In this document: positions 11,101 to 22,600 of the stretch, piece by piece
Numbering within the stretch: position 1 is the stretch's first letter
Layout: every line of letters begins with the position of its first letter
NCBI GenBank assembly: GCA_036850595.1
Contig: CM072148.1
Span: 2,822,100 to 2,886,099 of the forward strand
Source of the DNA: Rhyacichthys aspro
Taxonomy: Eukaryota; Chordata; Actinopteri; Gobiiformes; Rhyacichthyidae
DNA: 64,000 nt
Direction of reading: 5' to 3'
Made by a program: the position numbers and the translations under genes
The notes under the pieces: model-generated
The model's database searches: none
Told to the model about the DNA's origin: nothing
Seen by the model: the letters and a program-made list of their open reading frames with translations, nothing else

Positions 11101-11103
11101 AGA

Positions 11104-11575
11104 ACAACAAACTAAAACCAATTTAAATCCATCTAAACCTGTTAAATTATGAGTAAAACCTGCTCAAATCCATCTAAAACCTCTTAAAATATGAGTGAAA
11201 CCTGTTCAAATCCATCTAAACCTGTTAAAATATGAGTAAAACCTTTTCAAATCCATCTAAAACCTGTTCAAATATGAGTAAAACCTGTTCAAATCCATCT
11301 AAACCTGTTAAAATATGAGTGAAACCTGTTCAAATCCATCTAAAACCTGTTAAAATATGAGTGAAACCTGTTCAAATCCATCTAAACCTGTTAAAATATG
11401 AGTAAAACCTGTTCAAATCCATCTAAAACCTGTTAAAATATGAGTAAAACCTGTTCAAATCCATCTAAAACCTGTTAAAATATGAGTAAAACCTGTTCAA
11501 ATCCATCTAAAACCTGTTAAAATATGAGTAAAACCTGTTCAAATCCAATTAAAGCTTGTTCGTATGTGACTAAAA
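11104..11575. repeat. 21-bp minisatellite with 42-bp higher-order unit, locus 5
   Basis: Two 21-bp unit types alternate: CTGTTCAAATCCATCTAAAA and CTGTTAAAATATGAGTAAAA. This gives a 42-bp higher-order repeat present about ten times. The alternation is much more regular than in the other arrays, which suggests recent expansion of a dimer. Confidence 0.93.
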
Positions 11576-11984
11576 CCCGTTTAAAAGGAGGAAATAAATA
11601 TTAAAGACAATGTTTGTAAGACTTGAATGAAAATAAAATAAAAAAATAAAAAATAAATGCTTCCAAATGTCACCACCTTCAGCCCTGGACAGGATTCATA
11701 TTAATATATATATTTATAAAGCCTATTGTCAACACTGCTTCATGTAAACAACCCTTCAGAGTAAAAGCTGTAAGTATTCATTTATAGTTAAACAGATCCA
11801 GCAGGACTCCGCTTAAGTCTTACGCTACAAATTAAAAGTCCAACCTTTTATTTTCTACACAGGGATAGAAAAAGCAGCCTTACAGTGCAGCATCTATGTG
11901 GAGCTCAACAGGCGTCATCCACAAGACACGGAGCAGTCTCCACGTGACCCGAGTCTCTACCAACGTCTACATCCCTCGTGAGCG

Positions 11985-12225
11985 GCGCAGTAAAGGCAGA
12001 CATCCAGCAGCGACGAGGAGACGGGATGTGACAGCTCCTCTCGTGTTTACGGCTCGCGTCGGAGTTAAGGAGGGGCCGGTTTCAGCTGCAGAGCGAGGAG
12101 GCGCTGCTGCTCCGCTGACAAATGGAAAACGGGGACGGCGCTTCTGGGTTTCCTCGGAGCCAATAGGGAAGGAGCCAAAAAAAAGTGAGAGTGGAGTGTG
12201 CTGCTGCTGCTGCTGACTCATTGCA
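11985..12225 (-). promoter_or_regulatory. CpG-rich patch inside the trim2 5' intron, possible further promoter
   Basis: A 240-bp island of GC-rich, CpG-containing DNA in otherwise AT-rich intron, with a CCAAT motif (plus GAGCCAATAG near 12160) and (CTG)n near 12200. A possible donor on the minus strand (GTTG|GTAGAG) lies at its left end. No protein feature was recognised. It could be an internal promoter, an enhancer or just a GC-rich patch. Confidence 0.25.
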
Positions 12226-13728
12226 CATGCAGCCACAGAGAAAAACAGAGGGAAAAACGCTGAAGAAGCCACGAAAGACAAATATGAATGAACCTCCAGC
12301 AACTCAACATAAATACTTCTAATTACATCGCATAATTAGATTTCTATTTTTAGTCATTTGGCTCTTTTTTGTTTCTGTCAAAAACATTTTCTCAAATAAA
12401 GCTTGTCTTGTTTTTGCGGTAAACTGCCATATAACAAGAAAATTGATGTGAAATTTGTAATAAAAGTCTGTTTCCACTTGACACTCGACGTCTTAAGGCT
12501 CACACTTCTGTCTTTTACATTCACATCTTTGCATTTTGCACATTTAGATTAAACTTCGAGTAATTCCAACAGACTCCTCACCATCGCTGAGAGGCTATTT
12601 TTTTGTTTAGTTTTTTTGACCAAGAACATAGCTGTGACCCTCTTTTGGCCCCACTCAACAGTTGAGAATGAGCTAATAAACTCACATCTTTATAAAAATA
12701 CAATATTTACTAAACATAAATGATTAAAACACAAGTCCCGAAGCACAAAAAAGACAGTATTTTACATTTGTTGTTCTACTTGCTGTAAGTAACCAGCAGC
12801 CAATAGGTTTCGGACATCATTTTTTTTGCTTTCTTCACAAAAACCAGAACACTTTTGTCCAACGAGTGCCATCCTCGTGAAAAAAAATGGCAAAAAAACA
12901 AACCTTCAGGTGAAATTTGTGGTTTTGTAAATGACTTCTAAGATAAAAAGTAAATAAATGGTATTTTAGAAAAGATCTTCATCACTTCTTCAATTTGAAT
13001 ATATTTCTTAAATGAACCAAAATACAAAAGTGAAATGTACAGGTAGTTTTTGCATCTGCAGTGATTTTTGTGAACACCACAAACAACAAAACAAGGCCAA
13101 AACTGAGTCAAACCTCTGTGTTTGACGCCGGTTTGGACTGAGGCCGGTGCAGCTCTGTTCCACTGATCTCATCCCCGTCTCTGCCAGGTCCCGAGCCCAG
13201 TCTGAGCCCAACAGAGAAACCACTGTGAGTCCGAATAAAAGACGAGCAGATAACCACAGAACGGGCATTTGTGTGGAAGCCGTGTTAACATGGAGACATC
13301 AGGGAGAACAATGGACGTGATTCAAGTCAAAAACAGGCTTTTCACTGCAGTCCAGAGAAGCCAGAGTGAACAAAGGATCTAATATAATGTGTTTTGTCTT
13401 TTTCGCTCGATACTAATGAAAACAAACCTTCATGGTACTTTCCAATAAGACCCACGTGGTTTATAATTCTTTTCCTCATATTGTTTTCCTCCAGCAGTGA
13501 ATCAGATAAGACCCTCAACAGTGAAAGCTCTGTTATTGTTGGAACACTGCTCTTGTCTGTGGACTATGTAAAAGTGCAGCACAGGTTTTAATGCTTTACT
13601 GATTTAAAATTAAAAAATGTTTGGATGTAGCCTGGATTTTTTTGGCCCCAAAATAATAAGAAAACATACATCATTTTTATTCAAAGCTGATAAAATATCT
13701 TCCATTGCTGTATCTCCTTTAAAGTAAA

Positions 13729-13867
13729 AAAAAAATAAAAAAATAAATAAATAAATAAAAATAAAATAAAATAAAATAAAATAAAATAAAATAAAATAAA
13801 ATAAAATAAAATAAAATAAAATAAAATAAAATAAAATAAAATAAAATAAAATAAAATAAAATAAAAT
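13729..13867. repeat. (AAAAT)n pentanucleotide tract
   Basis: About 23 near-perfect copies of AAAAT, preceded by A-rich and AAAT-type sequence. The long Phe/Tyr/Leu/Ile frame on the minus strand is a product of this repeat. Confidence 0.95.
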
Positions 13868-13991
13868 AGAGACAGTCGGCTCTACTGTCAGTGAACGCAC
13901 CACAGCCTCAGTTCTGAATGGACTCAGATCTGTGCGTCCTTCACAGACGACAACTAATGTGACTTTTTTTTAATTTAACAAACAGACCTCA

Positions 13992-14160
13992 AGCTGAATG
14001 TTCTCTTGTCTTTGTTTATTACAGAAATCTAACAAGAAAGAGGCACAAGAGGATTACAACGGTTTATAAATAAGTAATCATCTGAAATAAACAAAACCAA
14101 ATGGTAATCCTAGTTAATCCTAATTAATAATACGATTTTGAGTCAAATTGTAAAGGAAAT
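13992..14160. repeat. Interspersed repeat, copy A of a local pair
   Basis: AGCTGAATGTTCTCTTGTC and the following 165 bp are repeated at 16455-16630 at roughly 85% identity by eye. Shared blocks include TTTGTTTATTACAGAAATCT, AAGAGGCACAAGAGGATTA and GTTAATCCTAATTAATAAT. Origin unknown. Confidence 0.75.
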
Positions 14161-17100
14161 GTATTTGAGATAGTTCTACAATCACCAAAAGAGCCTCTGT
14201 GGAAAAAAGAAGGGGGTTTATTTGGAAATAAGTAACATTTTTTATTGTTGAATGTGACCAATTTAATCAAAGTTTTTTTTCTGTGAATGTGCTTCCCAAG
14301 ATATTTGAGTCCTGAGATGACATTATTATATTTTTGTTTGTATTACAGTCTCCTATGTTTGTTTTTAATCATACTTTTTGGTTTCTTTGTCTGATGGCAT
14401 GTGATATATGTTATGTATATTTTTGTTGCAGTCGGACATGTTTTTCCTGTAGTCCTCCCTAACACTGACCTCTTCTATTTTGATCGTGTCCCTGAACCAC
14501 ACCGTGTCATGCAAACGACCAGAGCTCATGCAAACGACTGGTCCAATCTGTGCATGTTGATGGAATTAGCAGGACAGGCCTGTGCTCAGCTCTCACTGCA
14601 GCTGCACGCCACTCACAGCTTCACGGTGTCAAAGTCTCTGTGAATTTATCAGCTCAGGCTCAGAACAGAACGGACACAAAAGATCTACTGCTGCAGCTTT
14701 GATGCAGTCTCTTTACTTCAGATAAATAAAGTGTACTGTTGTTTTATTATATCCCACATGTACTTTAAGCAACAACTAAACTAACTAAAAAGACTTGTCA
14801 CAGACTTTCCTCTTGTTTTTAACTCAAAGACATCAAGGAACATAGTGTATTTTCCAGTATCATCAGCTCCAGTGTAAAGAAAGATTGGCTGAAGTCAGGA
14901 AATGGAAAGTTGCAAAGAACTCCACTCAAAATTCTGATCATTTTCTAAAAGTGAAGATAAATAATAGAGGTTTATTGAAACAAATCAACTTAAAATTATT
15001 ATAAAATACTTAAAAATCTCATCTAGATTTAACAGTAAGTCAGTTTCGGGGAGCCTCTTTGTACAATATTACGGTATATCATTAAGAAAATCAAGCACAG
15101 TGAAGAGGTAATTCAGAGTTCTGCTGAGATATTTACCCTGCACAATATTGTTATCGATTGTTAATTAATATTTCTAGAAAAGGCAAACCTATAGGACATA
15201 ATTCCTTCAAGATTCTATGATTCTTCATGTTGCAGCAGCTCAATTAAATTGCATTACAACTAGCTAACGGTTAGCATGAGGTACATTTCATTATAATCTA
15301 TTGTAACGTTACCCAGGATTTTAATAACTGTCTTTGTGCATCTCCAGGAACTATTTCTGACTGTCTCTAAAGTGTCTAATTGATGATTTTGTCCAAGTGC
15401 AATGTCATTGTTTAGTATCTGAATGACAGCAGCTGAGCTAAATAAACTAAGCTAAACTTTTATGCACTTTTACTGGACTCTGGTGATTTTGGAAAGACAC
15501 GTGAGCTTTAACAACTTCTGTACACTACCAAACACTAATTATAATAGACTAATTGTACATTTTTAATTTAAAGCTAATGTTCTTTGGATTTTATGGAGCT
15601 AAAAGTGACCAAACTGAGAGTAAGAGGTTTGAAAAAGACACATTTAGCCGTTGCTAGCTACTAATGCTTGCAACCAGTAAAGTAGAGAGGAATTTCATAA
15701 AGCATTAGTGGAACACATGAAACAATTTTCAAAATTGCAAGATCATACTTTAAACAATTGCAATAGCAGCACCTATATTACAACAATACTAGTCTCCACT
15801 GGTATTAATTATTATACAACATCTGCAGGGAGCCCTCACAAACTAATGAAGTAACTTTACATAACCTTTGTAATCTCTGACGATCTGAAGCTTTGTGTTT
15901 CAGTGAAATCGGAGACAGAACGACATACGGCCGGCTCTGAATTATAAGGACTCTGTCTGCCATGCTAATCTACAGCTCCACCGGCGGCAGATGATGAGAG
16001 ATTACAGCGACAGATCAAGCCCCGAGCCCGAACATCCCACATCCTCATAAACTGTACGGCCCTCCCCCTTCGACAGCCACCAGCAACATCTCCACAAACA
16101 CCGGACAAAGTGGAGCAGACAGCGAGACGAAGGCTAACGCTCACACAATAAACAGCACAAATGTGACAAAAATAAAGATTAGACTCAGAATTTGTGACAT
16201 AATGTTGAATTTATGCAACGAAAGAGTAAAATAGTTGGAAAAACGGTCAGTGTTTGTGAAGCAAAAAGCAAGAGAGCTGCAAATGTAGCTGCTACTAGCT
16301 AGTAATGCTAACTGCCATAAGGTAACAAACAGCTTTAAGTCAACCACAGACAGTAAACAGATTGAAATAGGGCTGTAAACTCTCAAAATAATCACAATTA
16401 TGACTAAAAAAGAGTGCTACAAATATTCAAAGTTCTCAAAGTAAACACTGTGTAGCTGAATGTTCTCTTGTTTTTGTTTATTACAGAAATCTATCAAGAA
16501 AGAGGCACAAGAGGATTAGAAAGGCACGGTTCATAAATACGGAATCAACTGGAATAAATAAAACCTAATGGTAATCCTGGTTAATCCTAATTAATAATAA
16601 AAGGGCAATATTGACTCAAATTATAAAGGAAAACTACTCATTGCTACATTTCTACAATCAATTAAAAAGTAAATAGATTGAAATAGGGCTTTAAAAACTC
16701 AAAATAATCACAATTATGCCTAAAAGATGAGCGATACAAATATTCAAAGCTAAGTTTTCAAAGCAAACACTAGCAGCCTCTTGTAAATGTAAATGCCCTT
16801 TGTCTTTGCCTCAAAATCTTGTGAAATAGACCAATATTAAGACAACAAGAAATATTGACTCAGTGTTTTGTAACAGTTTGCTGAATGGGAGTCTCTCAAA
16901 GTTCACCGGGCCTTGTTTTTGTAGCTAACCCTCACTGTCTGACTCCGGTTTACTGTCAATGTGGAAAACTGTTCAAAGAAATAAATGTTTGAATGAATGT
17001 CCGGCTCAGAGAGAGTAAAAGTGTAAAAAGGAAACGCCGTGGGCCGTCTTCACGCGTCACTCAGCTTTATATCAACCAGGGGCACATTGTCAGACTCCAG

Positions 17101-18440
17101 ATAAGACCGAGCGGGACCCTGACCTTAAACCAAATGTGCAAACACAAGGCCGTTTGGAAAGAGTCCATAACGCACATCTGTCAGACACAATGTAGTCAGG
17201 CTCCAACTATGTAACAGCAACACGGGCAAAAAAAACATAATGAGAGACATCTGAACAGCACAGAAGACTTGATGCTGCCAGAATATAGTAAAATACTGCA
17301 CATGTAGCTTGTATCTGTGAATGTGCACAAGCTAAAGTCAGTCACAAACAAAGAAAAGGAAGTCAATATTTCTGCATTAGGCTCTAAACTCTTTTTGTCG
17401 ACAATAAAAGCAAAGTCAAGATGCATGACCTCGAGCACAAACCTGTGTTTCTAGTGCTATTCCAGCTTAAAGCGTCATAAAAACATCGATTAAACGCTAT
17501 GTTTCCTGTTGCTGAAGCCAATGGTAATACTTTATCTTCACAAAGTCAAAGGGAACAGATGCTACATGAGTATTTATTGTGATTTACACCTATTATTTCA
17601 TCCAGATTCTGAACTATTAACCACTAAAATGTATTTGCTGCGTAGATAAACATGCGTAGTTCACGGCTTTGAGTGCAACATCATCAAGAAAATACATTAA
17701 AGTAAAATAGTCATAATAATCACATAATACTGATAACAACATGATGGATTATGATATAAAGTAATACAACTGAACACATAATAGGTGCAAATAAAAGCCA
17801 GAGTAAGCAAACCAGGAGCCATTTCTATATTTGACTTGATTATTTTATAAACAATATTTTAACTACAAAGATATGTTGTTTCTTTGTTTAACTGTTACTT
17901 TGCAAGGATTCATAACATTTACATCAAGTCAGTGTGTGCTGGGGCCCCAAATCCTGTCTGCTTAAGGCCCCTGGATTTTATAGAAGCACCTCTGCTTTAA
18001 AAGCTTACCCACATCCTGAGACTTAGACTTTATTACTCTCGCAGTAGCTCAAAATACAATACAATAATAAATAAATAATGATAATAAAAATAAACTAATA
18101 TAGCAAATATACCACAATGCATATTATGTACTTTATGGATTAAGAAAATTGAAAGAAGGTGCATAAAACATGAGATTATCTGTTAAACCTGTATAATTAT
18201 AGCTACTGTCATGTTGTTATTTGATCCACAAATCAAAAATACTGCATTAATGTTGCTATAATTATAAATAATGCCTAATAATGCTTAAAAAGTTTAGAAA
18301 GTTATAGCTATATAGTGTCACCAAGCTTGTGTCATGTTAAAGAATTTACTCTACATTTAAAAAATCACCCTTTCTAAAGCAAACTCGTCTTTTAAGCCTT
18401 AAATCGTTCCCTTTTTCCTCTTTTTCTCGTGTCAAAACCT
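14160..18440. other. trim2 5' intron, right part, no gene recognised
   Basis: AT-rich sequence apart from the repeat at 16.3-16.8 kb. Two octamer-like motifs occur at 14508-14538. A relatively GC-rich, non-repetitive stretch at 15900-16135 could be regulatory, but nothing specific was recognised. No coding frame was found. Confidence 0.5.
16340..16775. repeat. Interspersed repeat copy B, with a local direct duplication
   Basis: Holds copy B of the 14.0-kb repeat (16455-16630). On either side are two copies of a 100-bp segment beginning near AGATTGAAATAGGGCT (about 16355-16450 and 16675-16775). The layout A-B-A suggests insertion of copy B with duplication, or a nested element. Confidence 0.65.
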
Positions 18441-18442
18441 AC

Positions 18443-18540
18443 CTGAGCTCCATGTCTACTCTTTCTCTCTGTCAGCTGTGTTCCTCTGCGGCTCCTGAGC
18501 CATGTGTGAGCTTCAGAAACACAACAGACTCACACCGGAA
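18443..18540 (-). other. trim2: Candidate proximal first exon of trim2
   Basis: A strong donor CTCAG|GTAGGT ends the exon at 18443. Upstream on the minus strand is GC-rich DNA with two GC boxes and a CCAAT box, as expected for a promoter. The exon holds a 15-codon upstream ORF (18503-18456) and, at 18453, ATGGAGCTCAG, open to the donor in phase 2. The 5' end is not precisely known. Assignment to trim2 rests on strand, position between fhdc1 and the trim2 start exon, and the known multiple promoters of TRIM2. Confidence 0.5.
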
Positions 18541-18612
18541 CTGAGGGGGCGGGACCAAGACCGGAGCGAGCCAATCAGAGCGCGCAGAGGAGAGGAAGGG
18601 GGCGGGGTTTAG
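18541..18612 (-). promoter_or_regulatory. GC-box/CCAAT promoter for the proximal trim2 first exon
   Basis: Reading the minus strand: GC boxes (plus-strand GGGGGCGGG near 18545-18553 and 18598-18607) and a CCAAT box (CCAATCAG on the plus strand at 18571) within 70 bp, in a local CpG-rich patch inside AT-rich DNA. An ETS-like CCGGAA lies at about 18535. This is the classical layout of a TATA-less vertebrate promoter. No expression data are available to confirm it. Confidence 0.5.
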
Positions 18613-19039
18613 AGTCTCAGTGAATAAATGGAGGAAGAATGATAAGAGACAAACTGAAGCTGAATGGAGCCAGTTTTTGCTTTGAATTAAGGACAAGGGA
18701 GGTTAAATAATGTGGTGTTGACATGTTTAGAGAAAAATCACACTAAAAACCTAAAAAGTTGATGATAAAACAGATAAAACAGTGGATTTGAGTAGATACA
18801 TATAGCTATTATATATCTACAAGCTGTTATATAGCACTGCCATATTTGGATTTAACTGAATAGAAATGAACAGAAAAAAAACTGTATACTGATTTTTACA
18901 CTATTCTACAATGTATGAATAGACAAAAGTTGGTGAACAAAATGATTAAATATTTGATATATTTATGTAAATCAGATGTATATATGGTCTATGTCATATA
19001 TTTCTGAGCTTAAAGAGACTAATTCTATTAATTAATAGT

Positions 19040-19640
19040 GAAAGGTTCTACTCCCTGATGTTCTTTTTTTGTCCCTGTCTCAGACTCTCCTCCAAAATCA
19101 GCCTAGGGACCTCTCCTGCTTCTCTTTTATTAAAAAAATAAAACCAGAGCAATTTTTCCTCAAAATACTAATCCATTTGACCAAACTGAAGTTTAGAGTT
19201 TAGCGTTAGCTTAGCTGTGACTTCAGCGTCAGGACGACAATTATCTCCTCCTCGTTAAACATTACGTGATTGAATTGACAGTATTTATCTGTGTTTTACG
19301 TTGCCTCCCTTTTCTCTGTTGATGCTTTTCTTTTTTCAGCTGTTTCTCTGTTAAAAGACATATTCAGCTGAAAATACACTTTATCTGCAGCTATTAAACT
19401 TCCTGGAACGTCATGTGACAAGTGTCGACCAATGGGAGCGCTCCTTTTTCCAGCCAAGTTTTCTGTTCCTGAATAGAGGTTCTCATCTATTACAATCCCT
19501 TAGAATAAACAGTAGCTGGATCATAAAGACTGTTTTTACACAAATGATTGCTTTTATAATAAACTATTTGGGGTTTGAACCATTTTCACAACTAGAAGAA
19601 AAAACTTCACATCAGGTACTCTCTGTTTAAGTTATTAACA
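19040..19640 (+). repeat. Dispersed repeat family 'F1', copy 1
   Basis: A roughly 500-600 bp element, present in inverted orientation at 25880-26375 and in direct orientation at 36530-36960. Shared strings include TTAGCGTTAGCTTAGCTGTG, GTTAAACATTACGTGATTGA, TGACAAGTGTCGACCAATGG and GAGGTTCTCATCTATTACAA. No open frame is preserved. It looks like a non-autonomous mobile element, but its class is not evident. Confidence 0.8.
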
Positions 19641-20760
19641 TGGTGTTGACCCTAAATTCTGACATTATTGACTACAGATTAACAGGCTATTGACACTGAT
19701 ATATAAAGTTTTAAGTTTTAAGTCTAAGACAGCAGCAGTTACAGTCGTCTAGTCCAGTGTCATTGAGACAAGGTCAGAGGAAATGCCTCTGAAATAACTC
19801 TGTCTGAACACGGCTTGCACTTGACATTCTTTCAGAGAGTGTAGTATTTATTTAAAGTTACATACAGTTTACTGCACCGTTCTTGCAGCTAATTCAGTAC
19901 GTTTACATCAGACAGAACCCATCCCATTAAAGATTTAATCCTGTCCCGGAACAATAACCGTATTTGTAGTAATTACACAAATGCATCTGTTTCCTCTACA
20001 TCCAGCTCCACTGAAGGCAATGACCTCCTGAAAAAGAGACACTACAGGATGCTTCAGTTCTGTAGCTTTACGCAACATGAAGGACTCATATGGTAAACGT
20101 TATAAACAACTGGTTTTGCACACTGTTGCTGTTGTAAAGGAGCACAAAGCAGGATATGAGAAGGTTATATATCATCTTTGGAGGAGAATAAAGTAGTGAG
20201 TAGTGAGTGTCTGTCTCTAAATGTTAACCCTGTGACTAAGAAAATGAATAAATTTACACTAAAAATAACTCTGAAGTGATACTGCAACATAATATAGTGT
20301 GTGTTTTTATGATGTAATGAAACAAATTAGAGTTTTGTTGTGTATGAGTCATATTTTATTTATTTTTACGGTAAAAACTGCTGCTTTTTACCATAAATTT
20401 AACTTTTTATTTCTTACAGTGAACCTGCTGCTAGTTTCTATTATTATTTGAAGTCTGTGACCTCTGCAAACACAGACAGTCTTTAGGTTTTGTTCTGATT
20501 GGCTAAAAGGCGACGGGATACAAGAAGATGTCTATATCGTCTAAATTTACTGACTCAACGCTCTTTAATAATGACATATACTTGAATAAAAAGCTTAAGT
20601 TTTATCAGAATTGATCAGAATTTACTTCACCTTTAAGTGTGGTCATTAAATCCCATCTGACTCATCACTTTTGACTCAGATTCAGCTCATTCAAGGCTAA
20701 ACAGACTGAAAATGGCTTCCACATGAATAAAAATATCACAAAAGCTTTAAATGTACTCAC

Positions 20761-20960
20761 CGAAGTGATCCTTTTTTCTGATGTGAGCTGCAGCGGTGCA
20801 TTTAAACCCGTCAGATTTCAGATCCTAGCTCCTCGCGTCCGAGCTCTGTCCGGACCGATGCTCCTCTACGAGCTGCTCTGACTCCGGCTCGCTCATTAAA
20901 GGGACCCCCACCATAAAAGACACAGTCCCAGCTGCAGCCCCCCGCCGTCCCAGCACAGAC
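20761..20960 (-). other. trim2: Candidate distal first exon of trim2 (alternative N-terminus MHR...)
   Basis: Donor TTCG|GTGAGT ends an exon at 20761. The 200 bp upstream are GC- and CpG-rich, unlike the surroundings, as for a first exon and promoter. It has an ATG at 20801 preceded directly by an in-frame TAA; the frame reads MHRCSSHQKKGSL plus two bases at the donor. The known long human TRIM2 isoform also starts MHR. Joined to the strong acceptor at 6302 this frame misses MATEG; joined to the internal acceptor at 6279 it reads through in frame. The 5' limit is approximate. Confidence 0.5.
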
Positions 20961-21721
20961 CCAGGCAGAAAACTCCATCAATAATACATGCTTTTACAAA
21001 AATAGACTTGTATCCGTGCAATAACGTCATTCATGTTGCGTAACCTGAACAGAGCAGGTCTATTTCATCATAAATGTAGAATAGAGCTACTTCAAAGGTT
21101 ATTATTATGGTCTGTATTGAAACACTGGCGTAAATCAAGGGGCCTCAAAAGGGACATGAGTGGGGGCCCTTTCAATGTGTCTTTATTAAATTATGCTAAT
21201 TTCTTTTGTGTCCATTTTTTTAGGGTTTTTGGGAGCATACAGTATATAGCAGAATAAGTCATATTTTAGTAGATTTATTTACTTATTTATATGTTTTAAT
21301 CATTTGTATTAGAGGAGCTCTTTTTTTTAATAAACTTTCATGAACTATAATGTACTTTATAATGTAATAGTAAAAAAAACTGTTTCTATACTTCTCTCTG
21401 ATATAAAAAGTGTAATAATGATTATTAAAAGACTAAAAAAGATTTGATTAGATTTTAATTTGTTATGGCCACTGTTTTTTTGTTTTTAAGGGTTTTTTTT
21501 TTTTTTTTTAAACCTACTCTTTGTGCCCCAAGTCCAGTGTGATGGGGGCCCCAGGAACCCCCTTGTGCCCGAGGCCCTCAGTTTCACTAGAATCAGCCCT
21601 GGTAGCATTATTGAATAGAGCATTAGTGGTGTACATTAGTCCAGGCAGATCTGGCCTTTCCGTGACCGGACGTCCCAGCTCCACTTTTCCCCCGGCAGAC
21701 CCCTCCCATCTGAAGGAAACT

Positions 21722-21735
21722 GTTGCCATGACGAC
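21722..21735 (+). promoter_or_regulatory. RFX X-box-like motif
   Basis: GTTGCCATGACGAC fits the RFX consensus RYYNYYATRRNRAC. It lies about 0.8 kb upstream of the distal trim2 first exon. About one such match is expected by chance in a window this size. Confidence 0.3.
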
Positions 21736-22249
21736 ACTCTATTATTCCTTTGAAAGAGTCTTTTCAGATTAAAAATAAAGACAGAAACAAGTTATTTGCA
21801 TTCCTTTTCCATTAATGATTTCGTGTGATGCCGACAGAAGAAAGGCGCGGAGGGCTGTATTGTGTGATGTGTATGAGGAACGGGGTCCGAGGGGGTCCGA
21901 GGGGGTCCGGGGAGGGGGTCCCATCAAAACCAGTGCACTGTGTGTGTTGCTACTGGTCGTGAAAGAACAGCTTTTTAGTATTCAGAGCACAAACGGCCAG
22001 AACCTCATCAGAGACAAAAATGAGAGTGGAGCACTTCTGAAAACTCACCTGTTTCAGTCTGAGATAAAAACTACACTTGAACTAAACACGAGGAGTTCAG
22101 GGCCGTGTTAATGTACAGTGAGGCCCAGGGCACAGACCCCCACAGACACAGCCATAGAAATGTACATTCAGGCTATGTTCTGAACCTGAACCAAAGACAG
22201 GTGTAGAGTATGGTGGCCCTGAAGGACAAGTTAAAACAACAAATAGTAA

Positions 22250-22600
22250 AAGACAAAAAAAAAGAAAAAAAAGTGAAATGTCAAAAGAAATCACAAAACA
22301 CAAAAACATTGCAAAACACAAATAAAAAAAGACAGAAATATTGCAAAAAAAAAAAAAGCAAAAGCAAAATTAAAACATGATTAAAAAAATGGAAAACATT
22401 TAAACTTTTAAAAAAAAAGCATATCAAAATAGACAAAAACACAAAAAATAATACACAAAAAATGTTGTTAAAAGTACACCAAAAAACCCCAAAAACAAAT
22501 AAATTAAAAAAGAGAAAAACTGCCAAAAAATAAATAAAAAATAGAAAACACAAAAATAGATTAAAAAAAGGCAAAACAAAAACATCAAAGATCAAAATTA
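22250..22600. repeat. A-rich low-complexity tract
   Basis: Over 60% A on the plus strand with repeated ACAAAAA/AAAAAACA words. The 104-residue Phe/Leu-rich minus-strand frame here is compositional. Confidence 0.85.

Larger units (their letters stand above)
11580..13990. other. trim2 5' intron, no gene recognised
   Basis: AT-rich sequence holding the CpG-rich patch near 12.1 kb and the AAAAT tract at 13.7 kb. No protein-like frame was found. Reading frames at 13008-13268 and 13394-13591 show no domain. Confidence 0.5.

Noticed and set aside
13610..13903. Hydrophobic FYFILFYFIL frame resembling a membrane protein
   Set aside because: Translation of an (AAAAT)n tract on the opposite strand.
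22281..22595. Phe/Leu-rich 104-residue minus-strand frame
   Set aside because: Compositional product of an A-rich low-complexity tract.
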